39,605 nucleotides of DNA from a virus: IMG/VR virus record IMGVR_UViG_3300037882_000035, positions 1-39,605 of that record. One strand, given 5' to 3'. The notes beneath the pieces are model-generated. The model was not told where the DNA came from. It saw only the letters and a program-made list of their open reading frames with translations, and searched no databases. Below, piece by piece: positions 12,664 to 21,750 of this stretch. Made by a program: the position numbers and the translations under genes. The first letter of the stretch is position 1. Every line of letters starts with the position of its first letter.

Positions 12664-15528
12664 ATGCCTATCAAGCTGAAGAATAACGCGGTTGGGTACA
12701 CCGTCGAGGCCATAACAGACCAGACCACTACGTTTGCTTTGCAAAGCGGACAAGGGTCTAGGTTCCCGACCTTGGCTACTGGGGATTATTTTTACGCTAC
12801 AGTGCAGAGTGTATCCGGGTACTCTGAGATAATGAGGGTCACTGCGAGAACAGGCGATGTACTTACGGTAGTCCGTGGGGCTGAGGGGACTATACCTGTT
12901 GGGTTTAGTGTCGGGGCTAAAGTAGAGTTGCGCATTACTGCGCAGAGTGTTATAGATTTGTTTAGACCCAGCGGGTTTATATATGTAGACTCTTTAGTTG
13001 GGGACGGGGTTACTGATGATACTGCGGCGTTCCAAGCAGTTATCAATGGTGCTGATGAAGGTAGTGTTATTATCTTAGACGGCACTAAGCATTACTACAT
13101 TAGGAACTTAGTAAGTACTAAGCGTTTACTAATTGACGCTAGGGGGGCTAGATTTACGGCGCAGCCTTCTAATTCTTCTGGTGGTGGGTTACCTTGGCTT
13201 AGGTTTTCTGGTAGCGTTGGAGCAGTAAGGAGTATAAATACTGCGAATGTAGATGATTTGTCTGTTACGTTATCTACGGCATCTGAAGCGTCTGACTTTA
13301 GCGCCGGAGATTGGGTTTACGTTGGCGATTCTGAGGTTGTTCCTGCATGGAATGGTAGTGTAGGATGGACTGGTACTGCTGAGCTTACTAGGATCAGTTC
13401 CGTTAGTTCTGGAGTGGTGACGCTATCTAAGCCGATTGAGAAGACTTACGCATCTACTAACGCTGCGTACATACAGAAAGTTAACTTATTAGGTACATCA
13501 GGGATTATAAACATCGGTAGGCTGGTGGAAGTTAACCCTCCTGTGTCGGCACCGTCTCGTGGCACTAATGCGCCACATATAATTCAGTTTCTACATTGCC
13601 ATACTCCAGTGGCCAGACATAATAATATAGATTCGTTACAGCTACACGGGTTTAGTTGTGTGGGTTGTGTAGACCCTATGATTGATAGTAACTACGTAGG
13701 TAACGGGTTTAGACCAACCGTTGGCGGGCATGCGTACCATACCAGATTGGATAAGTGTTCTGGCGGTACTGTGCAATATAACAGAGCGTTTAAACTAAGA
13801 CACACTGTTGATTTCGTAGCTACAGTTGATGGGTTTTCCGCTAATAACCATACTACAGAAAATATATCGCACGCATATTATTGCCATGGTTTGTATGAAC
13901 GTAGGTGTACTTCTGTAGATGACTACGTAACTAATTCTACTGCCGGCGGCGGCGGGGGCTGGGCTGGGGGCAACCCTGATTTTGGGCCGTCTTTTGATTT
14001 CAAAGTTATTAGACCAAAAGCTAGGTGTCAAACTAATGGGGGTATTAGTTGGGTTTGCACAGCTGATGGGTTGTATGTGGAAGACCCGGACATTGTAATC
14101 TATGGAGAAGGTAGGGCATTAACTGTTAACTCTGGGGCTAAAAACGTAGTAGTTTCTGGGGGTAAGATAGACGTGTCTAGGTGTAGCGCTACTTCGACTA
14201 GGGCAGTTTTAGTTAGAGATACTTATGCTGCGGGCGATACATTCGGCATAATGTGCGAAAATATAAAGTTGGAAAATACCGAATATGTAGGATGTGTCGG
14301 CACTAATGGGGCGCAAATATGCGAGGTGCGTGCAGCCGGAGACGTAGACGTTTTAAACAATAAGTTTGTGTCTAATAATACCGGGGATGCGCTGTACATT
14401 AGCAATGCTGGTTTTGTTACCTCTGGGGTTATGTCGTCGTTACGAGCGGCTAATAATAGGTTCGTTGGTACAGCATCTACAGCAATAGAGGTTGTTGGGA
14501 CACCTACTGGTGTATACCAAGTCATGAATAACGCTATATCTGGTACTTATACTGGACAGCGGTTAATCATACCTGATAGTAATATCTTGAATAGATTTGC
14601 AAACGGGGATGGCATTTTTAGAATGACTTCCTTCGGGGTGTCTACTGTAACTACGGCTCCGAATTCTGGTTCTGTAGGGGCAACGGTATATGATGTTTTT
14701 GGACCGCAGGCTAGTATAGATATTATAGTTAGACCTAAAGGCAATGGCGCATTGTTGGGAGCAGTACCTGATAATACGCCGACTGGGGGGAACAAACGAG
14801 GTAGTTATGCTGTAGATTTTCAACTATTAAGGACATTAGCCACACAAGTGGCGTCTGGATATGCTTCATGCTTAATAGCTGGTGACAGTAATACTGCGTC
14901 TGGCAATAGGTCTATGTGTATATCTGGGCAGAATAACTTAGCTTCTGGCTTAGAGTCGTTGTGTATTTCAGGGGCGGGTAATGTATCGTCAGGTGTAGGG
15001 AGCGTAAACGTAGGTGGTAACGGCAATATAACTGATGGGGCATTTTCTTCAGCCGTAAGTGGTCGTAGAGGACATACTCGGGGTAGGTACTGCGGTTGGG
15101 TGCAAGGCTGCGAATCCGGTTCGCCGGGTAGGGCTCAAATGGCTGGTATGGCTTTAGCAGGGACCTCCACTGATGGTACGCCTATACTACTTACAGCTAA
15201 TGTGTCAGTAGCGGCGGATGCCACGAATCAGTTTTTTATGGAAAGCAATACACTATCTATGCTAACAGTTAATGTAACAGCTAGAAGCACTACTAATCCT
15301 AAGTCTAAAGGCTGGGTTATCCATGTTTTAGTAGAGAATAGGGGGGGAACGCTCGCTATAGTAGATACACCTACTATAGCTTTTGCTAAAGGAGTGTCGG
15401 GCACTACTGCTTGGGATGCTACGGTAGGTGTGGATAATACTCTAAAGGTTCTAACTATAACAGGAACCGGGGAGAACAGCGAAAATATAAGATGGGCTGC
15501 TGTCGTGGTCGGCGCGGAGACTGCATAA
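12664..15528 (+). CDS. Tailspike with pectate-lyase-type beta-helix and YadA-like repeats
   Basis: 954 residues. Residues 1-100 are an anchor module shared with the preceding small gene. Around 115-125 GDGVTDDTAAFQAVING is the signature at the start of right-handed beta-helix (pectin-lyase-like) spikes and depolymerases; the helix continues to about residue 650 with many short G/N-rich rungs. Residues about 735-815 contain repeats of the form ASGxxSxxxxGxxN (NTASGNRSMCISGQ, NLASGLESLCISGA), like the YadA head beta-roll. A C-terminal beta domain of about 130 residues may aid trimerisation. Likely the main receptor-binding protein, perhaps degrading surface polysaccharide; the catalytic residues cannot be named. 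Confidence 0.8.
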   Translation: MPIKLKNNAVGYTVEAITDQTTTFALQSGQGSRFPTLATGDYFYATVQSVSGYSEIMRVTARTGDVLTVVRGAEGTIPVGFSVGAKVELRITAQSVIDLFRPSGFIYVDSLVGDGVTDDTAAFQAVINGADEGSVIILDGTKHYYIRNLVSTKRLLIDARGARFTAQPSNSSGGGLPWLRFSGSVGAVRSINTANVDDLSVTLSTASEASDFSAGDWVYVGDSEVVPAWNGSVGWTGTAELTRISSVSSGVVTLSKPIEKTYASTNAAYIQKVNLLGTSGIINIGRLVEVNPPVSAPSRGTNAPHIIQFLHCHTPVARHNNIDSLQLHGFSCVGCVDPMIDSNYVGNGFRPTVGGHAYHTRLDKCSGGTVQYNRAFKLRHTVDFVATVDGFSANNHTTENISHAYYCHGLYERRCTSVDDYVTNSTAGGGGGWAGGNPDFGPSFDFKVIRPKARCQTNGGISWVCTADGLYVEDPDIVIYGEGRALTVNSGAKNVVVSGGKIDVSRCSATSTRAVLVRDTYAAGDTFGIMCENIKLENTEYVGCVGTNGAQICEVRAAGDVDVLNNKFVSNNTGDALYISNAGFVTSGVMSSLRAANNRFVGTASTAIEVVGTPTGVYQVMNNAISGTYTGQRLIIPDSNILNRFANGDGIFRMTSFGVSTVTTAPNSGSVGATVYDVFGPQASIDIIVRPKGNGALLGAVPDNTPTGGNKRGSYAVDFQLLRTLATQVASGYASCLIAGDSNTASGNRSMCISGQNNLASGLESLCISGAGNVSSGVGSVNVGGNGNITDGAFSSAVSGRRGHTRGRYCGWVQGCESGSPGRAQMAGMALAGTSTDGTPILLTANVSVAADATNQFFMESNTLSMLTVNVTARSTTNPKSKGWVIHVLVENRGGTLAIVDTPTIAFAKGVSGTTAWDATVGVDNTLKVLTITGTGENSENIRWAAVVVGAETA

Positions 15529-17420
15529 TGCCAGATAGATTTTGGGTCGGCGGTACAGGGACTTGGAGTTCTGCGAATACAGCTAATTGGTCGGACACAT
15601 CAGGAGGAGCTGGTGGATTTTCTGTCCCTACTTCTGCTGATGATGTCTACTTTAACTCAGCTTCTAATGCGACAAGCTATACTGTTACTTTAACAGCGGG
15701 GCAGGTAATATGTAGGTCGTTATCTATAGCGGCCCCAGCTTCAGGTACATTGACTGTACCAAATATGACCGGGGATATGTTTATTCATGGCAGTCTATCT
15801 ATCGCATCTACAGGGGTGTCTTGGGGTGCTAACAGTACGGGCATGAGGTTTGTCTCTACGACTACCGGAAATACGATAAGTGTCGCTGGTGTGGTTATGG
15901 CGGGCAACCCGTTTTTTGATGGTGTCGGCGGGGAGTGGACTCTGCTCGGTAATTACACCAACAATAACGCCGGACGTAATTTGACTTTGACGAACGGCAC
16001 TTTGAATCTTAACGGGTTCACATTCACCATAGCAAACTTAGCTTGCAACAATAGTAACGTCCGCGCTATAAACTTTGGCACCACTGGTAAGATAGTGCTG
16101 ATTGGCAGCGGGGTGCGTATTGTAGACATCCGCACTGCAACTAACTTTAGCGCTTCTGGCAATAAGTTAATAGAGTGCACGTACAGTAGTAGTGTGGGTA
16201 CTAGGACTATTGAGACGGGTACTGTCACTGCGGTTAATGCGCTCAATATAAGCGTGACTGCGGGTAGTGATATTGTGTCGATGTCCAATAGTTTTAACGA
16301 TATTAATCTCACTGGGTTCACAGGGACGCTGACTAGCGGCGCTCGTACTGTGTTTGGCAACCTCGCAATACCTTCAGGTATTACAGTTTCCGGCAGCACA
16401 TCCGCCACTACATTGTCTGGTACCGGCACACAAACGATTACCGCTGGCAGTGTTCTTGATTTCCCCATTACTGACTCAGGCACGGGCACTGTGCAGCTTG
16501 GTGCTAACCTAACGCTTGGCAGCACTCGTAGGTTTACTCATTCTAGTGGCACGCTTGACCTTAACGGGTTTAATTTAACCACGGCAGAATTCTCTAGCAG
16601 CGGGACTAGCGCGCGTACAATAGCGACTAGTACGGGCAGTATTGTAGTCACCGGGAATGCAGCGACGAACTGGAACTTAGCTGACACTACGAACTTGACA
16701 GTAACGGGCAACCGCACTGTGCAGTTTACATATGCTGGTGCTACGGGAACGCGGAACATTAGGCATGGCAATTCACCCGGTACATTTGACGACGCTACGG
16801 CTTTTAATATGTCGTTCACAGCTGGGTCAGATACCATCAATTTTACTGGGGCAGTGCGCAATTTGAGCATGGCTGGGTTTACTGGATCATTGACTACGGG
16901 CAGCACAGAGTTAAGGTGTACAGGTAATTTAACTTTTGGGACTGGGAGTACCACCACACCTAGTTCTTTCCCGTTGGTCTTAGCGGGAACTTCTTCTCAG
17001 ACAGTAGCCACTAATGGGGTGACACTTGATTTCCCAATCACAATGTCTGGGAGCGATGTGTCATTTGCGACCGCGCTAACGCATGGTGCTGCTGATAGAA
17101 CATTTCTTTTCACTAGTGGTACGCTACGGTTTAAAGAAGGCACTACTAACAACTTAACGATATTCACGTCGAGCGGCGGTGCAGCTAAGACGCTGAGGTC
17201 TGGGGTCGGTGGGGTACAAGCTACGCTCAGTGATGTGTCTGGGATTAACTCCCTGAGCAACACCACTGTGCAGGATATAAACGCTATTGGCGGGGCGTCT
17301 TGGCAGGCGTATACTGCTAACGGCAACGTAGATGCTGGTAACAACACGGGGTGGTTGTTTAGCCCTGCGGCAAGTGCGTACATGTACACACGACGTAAGA
17401 ACAAACGAATCATCATTTGA
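15528..17420 (+). CDS. Repetitive beta-rich fibre/adhesin-like virion protein
   Basis: 630 residues from ATG 15528 (overlaps the spike stop by one base; GGAG upstream). The N-terminus, RFWVGGTGTWSSANTANW, is a block I associate with large phage and bacterial surface proteins. The body contains two long internal repeats and part of a third, marked by SGTLDLNGF / NGTLNLNGF / SGTLRF, SVTAGSD / SFTAGSD, LTGFTGTLTSG / MAGFTGSLTTG and LDFPIT (twice). The end reads GNVDAGNNTGWLF then a basic tail (RRKNKRIII). Composition is Thr/Ser/Gly/Asn-rich with a single Cys-poor beta-solenoid pattern. A second receptor-binding or decoration fibre is likely. Confidence 0.65.
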   Translation: MPDRFWVGGTGTWSSANTANWSDTSGGAGGFSVPTSADDVYFNSASNATSYTVTLTAGQVICRSLSIAAPASGTLTVPNMTGDMFIHGSLSIASTGVSWGANSTGMRFVSTTTGNTISVAGVVMAGNPFFDGVGGEWTLLGNYTNNNAGRNLTLTNGTLNLNGFTFTIANLACNNSNVRAINFGTTGKIVLIGSGVRIVDIRTATNFSASGNKLIECTYSSSVGTRTIETGTVTAVNALNISVTAGSDIVSMSNSFNDINLTGFTGTLTSGARTVFGNLAIPSGITVSGSTSATTLSGTGTQTITAGSVLDFPITDSGTGTVQLGANLTLGSTRRFTHSSGTLDLNGFNLTTAEFSSSGTSARTIATSTGSIVVTGNAATNWNLADTTNLTVTGNRTVQFTYAGATGTRNIRHGNSPGTFDDATAFNMSFTAGSDTINFTGAVRNLSMAGFTGSLTTGSTELRCTGNLTFGTGSTTTPSSFPLVLAGTSSQTVATNGVTLDFPITMSGSDVSFATALTHGAADRTFLFTSGTLRFKEGTTNNLTIFTSSGGAAKTLRSGVGGVQATLSDVSGINSLSNTTVQDINAIGGASWQAYTANGNVDAGNNTGWLFSPAASAYMYTRRKNKRIII

Positions 17421-17427
17421 GGTTACT

Positions 17428-17760
17428 ATGGCACAAGCAGAACTACCTTTCTCACCATTAGGGTTGACAGTTTCTTTTACGGCGGCGACCACTGTGCCGA
17501 CCGCTGTTGCAGCGTTATCTGCTAACCCAATCACAAAACCAGCATACCAATATCGCGTCGTTAATGCGGGTACACAACTAGTGTTCATGGGTGTTGGAGT
17601 GGACGCAGCTACCGCTCAAGCTGCGGCGGATGCAGTAGGGGCAATACCTATTCTACCGGGTGCGGTAGAAGTGATAGGATACCCGACAGGTTCTTTTTTT
17701 TCTGGCAAGACTGCAAGCGGTACTGCTGTTATTTATATCACGCCCGGAGAAGGGCTCTAG
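17428..17760 (+). CDS. Small virion-associated protein of unknown function (110 aa)
   Basis: GAGG lies five bases before ATG 17428. The protein begins MAQAELPFSPLGLTVSFTAA and has a beta-rich pattern (YQYRVVNAGTQLVFMGVGVD, AVIYITPGEGL) without membrane segments or signal peptide. It sits between the fibre-like gene and the lysis genes. Possibly a small structural or fibre-cap protein; not recognised. Confidence 0.65.
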   Translation: MAQAELPFSPLGLTVSFTAATTVPTAVAALSANPITKPAYQYRVVNAGTQLVFMGVGVDAATAQAAADAVGAIPILPGAVEVIGYPTGSFFSGKTASGTAVIYITPGEGL

Positions 17761-17768
17761 GAGAGTCG

Positions 17769-18092
17769 ATGGATTTATTGGGGCAAGATGTGATTAATTA
17801 CGCGTTCGCTGGGTTTAGTTTTTTAGCCGGGTGGTTGATTAGAATCATATGGCAATCTTTGCGCGACCTACGCGGGAGTTTAAATATGATTGAACGTAGT
17901 TACCCGGACAAGTATGCCACTAAACCTGAGTTAAATGCTGCGGTCTCCGACCTTAGGCATGAACTCAGGTCTTCGATTGCTGATTTGCGTACTGACTTTC
18001 GAGATATGAAAAGCGAAATTAAAGAAGGTTTCTTGCGTGCTGATGATAGGTTAGATACAATTTTACAGAAGTTAGCTTCTAAAGACCATTAG
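17769..18092 (+). CDS. Membrane-anchored coiled-coil protein of the lysis cluster
   Basis: 107 residues: one N-terminal membrane span (residues about 10-28, YAFAGFSFLAGWLIRIIW) followed by a long charged helix (LRHELRSSIADLRTDFRDMK) likely to form a coiled coil. It directly precedes the holin. This shape fits an inner-membrane spanin-like or haemolysin-XhlA-like accessory lysis protein. No outer-membrane lipoprotein partner was found nearby, so a spanin call is not secure. Confidence 0.6.
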   Translation: MDLLGQDVINYAFAGFSFLAGWLIRIIWQSLRDLRGSLNMIERSYPDKYATKPELNAAVSDLRHELRSSIADLRTDFRDMKSEIKEGFLRADDRLDTILQKLASKDH

Positions 18093-18100
18093 GGGGGTAT

Positions 18101-18280
18101 ATGAATACTAACGTTTGGATTGCACAAGGTGTGCTACGCGATGTGTTGAAAGTTGTTGGCACTCTGTTGGCGGCTAATGGTGTGGCGGATGCGCAGCAGG
18201 TTGAGGCTGTCGTCGGCGGCGTACTGACTGTTGCGGGTTTTGTTTGGTCTATCTACGACAAACAGAAACGCAAAGTATGA
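18101..18280 (+). CDS. Holin (59 aa)
   Basis: ATG 18101 has a G-run Shine-Dalgarno (GGGGGG) just upstream. The sequence has two hydrophobic stretches (VLRDVLKVVGTLLAANGVAD and VVGGVLTVAGFVWSIY) ending in a basic tail (DKQKRKV), matching the small holins of the Pam3-gp28-like type. Its stop overlaps the endolysin ATG (ATGA), so the two are coupled. It would form the inner-membrane lesion that times lysis and releases the endolysin. Confidence 0.8.
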   Translation: MNTNVWIAQGVLRDVLKVVGTLLAANGVADAQQVEAVVGGVLTVAGFVWSIYDKQKRKV

Positions 18281-18732
18281 AAAAGTTCACCCTGTCCAAA
18301 AGGTCTAGGAATAACCTAGTCGGTGTAAATGACAAGCTGGTTCAGGTTGTCGAACTTGCTATTCAACTAACTGATGTTGACTTCGCAGTCACCGAGGGAG
18401 TCAGGACTTTAGCCCGCCAAAGGCAGCTAGTGGCACAAGGTGCGAGCAAAACTCTTAACTCCAAACATATTACCGGGCACGCCGTAGATTTGGTAGCATT
18501 TCTAGGCAGTAGGGTATCTTGGGAACTAAAGCTGTATGATGAGATAGCTGATGCGATGGCATCTGCTGCACGAGAGCATGGTGTGGCCATCCGTTGGGGT
18601 GGCGCTTGGAATGTACCCGACATACGGAACTGGAACGGCGATATGGAAAGTGCTATGGTTCACTACGTGGACACACGGCGCCGGGAAGGGAAGCGTCCTT
18701 TTATTGATGCACCACATTTTGAAATGGTGTGA
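18277..18732 (+). CDS. Endolysin, M15-type (VanY-like) peptidase
   Basis: 151 residues. The zinc-peptidase signature SKHITGHAVDLV (S62, H64, H68, D71) and the late PHFEM (H147) mark the M15 family, which includes the phage T5 L-alanyl-D-glutamate endopeptidase. It cuts peptide stems of peptidoglycan. No signal peptide is present, consistent with export through the holin. ATG 18277 overlaps the holin stop; the longer frame from 18244 lies in the holin. Its small single-domain form suits a Gram-negative host. Confidence 0.9.
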   Translation: MKKFTLSKRSRNNLVGVNDKLVQVVELAIQLTDVDFAVTEGVRTLARQRQLVAQGASKTLNSKHITGHAVDLVAFLGSRVSWELKLYDEIADAMASAAREHGVAIRWGGAWNVPDIRNWNGDMESAMVHYVDTRRREGKRPFIDAPHFEMV

Positions 18733-18734
18733 GT

Positions 18735-21392
18735 ATGGTTGGGGTGAAGTTAGTAGGCTTCTTGGGTACTGCGCCTAAGATATCCCCAGAACTGCTGCCA
18801 AACACAGCCGCGCAAGTTGCTAAGAATTGCAAGTTGTACAGTGGAGATTTGATACCGTACCCTAAGCCTGTAGTTATCGGTAACGTTGGGCGGTCAGGGG
18901 TTGTCAAAACATTGTTTGCGTTACGAGACCCTGACACTGACGAGAAACGCTGGCTGTCGTGGGCTACCGATGTTGACATTGCCGTTGCATCTAAAACTGA
19001 TAAGGACGAGCAGCGGTTTTACTACACAGGTGATGGCAAACCCAAAGTAAGTAACTATGATTTGGCCGCTAGAGGGGCAGCACCTTACCCTAGTGGGTAC
19101 TACGATTTGGGTTTGCCACTACCGCCAGACTCGTCAAAGATAACTGCCACGGCCTCGGTGTTCACAACTAAGACTACGGTTAATTACACTAGGGACGCCA
19201 GTAACATCGTGACTTTGGAGTTATCTACTCCGCACGGTATACGCTCAGGTCGCTCTATATCTGTATCTGGGTTTACTTATGTCACTGGTACGTATGTGCA
19301 AACTGGTACCAGCCGCACTGGCACATACAACGAAGCGGCAAATACACTCTCGATTACGATACAAGTTACTGACCACGGGCTGGCCAATGGCGCAGTGGTC
19401 AACTTAGAGTTTAGTGCGGATGCGGACATAAATGGTGCATACTCGGCATCAGTTATTGACAAGGATAAGTTTGCAGTTACCGCCCCCACTGCGGCGGCTA
19501 GAACTGGTACAGTCACTTGGACTAACTCTGGCACAACCGCTATAACTGTCACTATTAATAACCACGGGTTGGCTAATGGGGCGTCAGTAACTCTTGACTT
19601 TACCTCGGGCACTGCTGCTGATGGTACGTATACGGTCACCAATGCGACGACAAACACATTCGACATCATTACGACTGTATTCCAGACCACGAGCGGTTCG
19701 GTTCGCTGGGATATTCGCAACCTCAACGCGGTCAATGTCGAGGTCACTAGAATCAGTGACACTAAACTTTCGTATTTTAGCCCCGGGCATGCAGTGGCAG
19801 TAACGGCTAATACCTCAGGGAAAGTGGAACTGGGTGGCTTAACCCAAGCTAGGTCTTATGTGTATACGTATTACACACCTTGGGCGGAAGAGTCTATTGC
19901 TTCGAAACCTTCGAATGAACTGTTCATTAAAGAAGGCGTGAATGTTGTACTCACCAATATCCCAACAGTTGCACCTTCTGGTGGTAATTACTTTATCCGT
20001 GGGGTTCGGGTTTACCGTACAGTGTCGGCGATAACTGGGTCTGATTATTTCTTACTTCAGACTCTATGGTTCCCCATTGGCGTCGCGGCTGTACAGCGCA
20101 CGGGCAATGTTGCCACAGTAGAAACTATTCACCCGCACAATCTTGATGAGGATGACAGATTCAAAACCACTGGGTTATCGCTTGGCTTTAACGTGACGGA
20201 TGCAATTGTCACCGATGTTATCGATGACTATACGTTTCAGTTTAATCAAGTGGGGGCTAATGTCCCGCGTACTTTGGTTTCATCGGGCACGTTGTATCAT
20301 GACGTATCTGAGAACCCGCCTACTACGGCGGCTAGGTACTGGGGTGACGGTGGTGACTATAGTTTCTTGGATGACTTCGAGTCGCGAGATTTGTTTGACA
20401 TACTGGGGACGGATAACTACGACCCGCCACCAGAAGACTTACAAGGGTTGACTGCTATTCAGAACAACATCCTTGTCGGTTTCGTGGGCAACACATTGTA
20501 TTTCTCAGAGCCTGATTTACCTCACGCTTGGCCAGCTGCGTATGCAGTTAACTTAGAGCACAACATCGTCGGTGTTGCTGCGATTAGCGGCTCGGCTATC
20601 GTGTTAACCGATTCATACCCGTATCTAGTGTCTGGGTCTGACCCTGCGAACGGTATGTCAACAGCTAGGATTGATGCTAATTTTCCTTGCCTGAATCGCA
20701 AGAGTATTGTCACGATGGGGTATGGGGTTGTTTACTCTACGCATGACGGGTTAGCTGTATACTCACCATCTAGCGGTCCGGCGATAATCACGAAGTTACT
20801 ATACAACAACGATACTTGGCAGACAAACATAGACCCATCATCAGTAGTGGCTGCATACTACGGGGATAGTTATTTTGCGTCACATACGACCGGGGGGTTT
20901 GTGTTTGAGCAAGATGCTAAGGTCGGTGGCTACTTTGTAGACGTGACTGCTACCTTTTCAGCATCGTGGTATGACTCAGTTGACGGAGTGTTGTACTACG
21001 CTGCCGGAACAAACGGCGATGTTTACGAGTGGGATAACTTATCGCAAGCGAAGTTAGAGCAAGAGTGGAAGTCCAAGGTTATTGTTACCAAGTCCCCAGT
21101 AAACCTAGGTGCGGCAAGGGTGGTTGCTGATTTCGAACCGATGACTATGTTCTGGGATAACATAACCACTGTGTGGGAAAATTGTAACTTCTTATGGAAC
21201 GCATCCACTGGTGTTAAGTTTAAACTATGGGCAGACAAGACGTTGGTGTATGAGGGCGAAGTATCTGATGATAAGATGTTTAGGCTACCCGCTGGATATA
21301 GGTCGGATACTTACGAAATGAGCATAAGTAGTGATGTCAGGGTTAGGTCTATACATTTGGCAGAAACGCCAGCAGGACTCAAGGAGGTATAA
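18735..21392 (+). CDS. Large tail protein, probable nozzle (T7 gp12-like role)
   Basis: 885 residues from ATG 18735 (a GTG six bases upstream is in frame). The N-terminus (VGFLGTAPKISPELLPNTAA, VAKNCKLYSGDLIPYPKP) matches the pattern of podovirus tail tube/nozzle proteins: a plea to list object positions on the pathway, with LLP...A..A.N..L..G.L.P. Inside are four related beta modules of about 60-70 residues marked by HGLANGAVVNLEF, HGLANGASVTLDF, HGIRSGRSISVSG and HNLDEDDRFKTTG, typical of decoration domains inserted in tail proteins. The C-terminal half has propeller-like blocks (VGVAAISGSAIVLTDSYPYL, VYSTHDGLAVYS). It should form the tail tube tip; the fold is inferred. Confidence 0.65.
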   Translation: MVGVKLVGFLGTAPKISPELLPNTAAQVAKNCKLYSGDLIPYPKPVVIGNVGRSGVVKTLFALRDPDTDEKRWLSWATDVDIAVASKTDKDEQRFYYTGDGKPKVSNYDLAARGAAPYPSGYYDLGLPLPPDSSKITATASVFTTKTTVNYTRDASNIVTLELSTPHGIRSGRSISVSGFTYVTGTYVQTGTSRTGTYNEAANTLSITIQVTDHGLANGAVVNLEFSADADINGAYSASVIDKDKFAVTAPTAAARTGTVTWTNSGTTAITVTINNHGLANGASVTLDFTSGTAADGTYTVTNATTNTFDIITTVFQTTSGSVRWDIRNLNAVNVEVTRISDTKLSYFSPGHAVAVTANTSGKVELGGLTQARSYVYTYYTPWAEESIASKPSNELFIKEGVNVVLTNIPTVAPSGGNYFIRGVRVYRTVSAITGSDYFLLQTLWFPIGVAAVQRTGNVATVETIHPHNLDEDDRFKTTGLSLGFNVTDAIVTDVIDDYTFQFNQVGANVPRTLVSSGTLYHDVSENPPTTAARYWGDGGDYSFLDDFESRDLFDILGTDNYDPPPEDLQGLTAIQNNILVGFVGNTLYFSEPDLPHAWPAAYAVNLEHNIVGVAAISGSAIVLTDSYPYLVSGSDPANGMSTARIDANFPCLNRKSIVTMGYGVVYSTHDGLAVYSPSSGPAIITKLLYNNDTWQTNIDPSSVVAAYYGDSYFASHTTGGFVFEQDAKVGGYFVDVTATFSASWYDSVDGVLYYAAGTNGDVYEWDNLSQAKLEQEWKSKVIVTKSPVNLGAARVVADFEPMTMFWDNITTVWENCNFLWNASTGVKFKLWADKTLVYEGEVSDDKMFRLPAGYRSDTYEMSISSDVRVRSIHLAETPAGLKEV

Positions 21393-21748
21393 TGGCTACC
21401 AGAGGTGCTAGGTTTACATCGATACCGAGTATCCCTCAAGGCGGGCTAACCGACTGGCAGTTTAATACTTTGACTGCGCTCAAAGAAAATGTCGAATTGC
21501 TAACTGGTGCGCGTGGGTCTGATAACTCTGTAAAAGCGGTAGTCAGTGGGCAAGTGACGGTAGCCAACCCGCCGAATCAAGTTATGACTAGGGTCAATGC
21601 TGAGGGCGTCGGGTTTACTGTGGGTAGCGCTACAGTGCCTAGTCTTGATGATTATGTTAAACTCGTGACTAATGTACAGCAACTTGCCACAGACGTGTCT
21701 AATATACGGGCTACGCTCAACACATTGATAAACCAATTGCGAGGTTAA
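21392..21748 (+). CDS. Tail-associated protein with C-terminal coiled coil (118 aa)
   Basis: The start overlaps the previous stop by one base (TAATG), with AAGGAGG upstream. The N-terminus, TRGARFTSIPSIPQGGLTDW, is of a kind found next to nozzle genes; the middle is beta-like (AVVSGQVTVANPPNQVM) and the end is a heptad-rich helix (DDYVKLVTNVQQLATDVSNI). It may trimerise and plug or tip the tail. Not assigned to a named family. Confidence 0.65.
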   Translation: MATRGARFTSIPSIPQGGLTDWQFNTLTALKENVELLTGARGSDNSVKAVVSGQVTVANPPNQVMTRVNAEGVGFTVGSATVPSLDDYVKLVTNVQQLATDVSNIRATLNTLINQLRG

Positions 21749-21750
21749 GA

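Noticed and set aside
15953-16525. 190-codon minus-strand frame opposite the fibre-like gene
   Set aside because: Tested as another antisense gene, but it is Val/Pro/Leu shadow of the Thr/Ser/Gly-rich repeats with no motif and no RBS.
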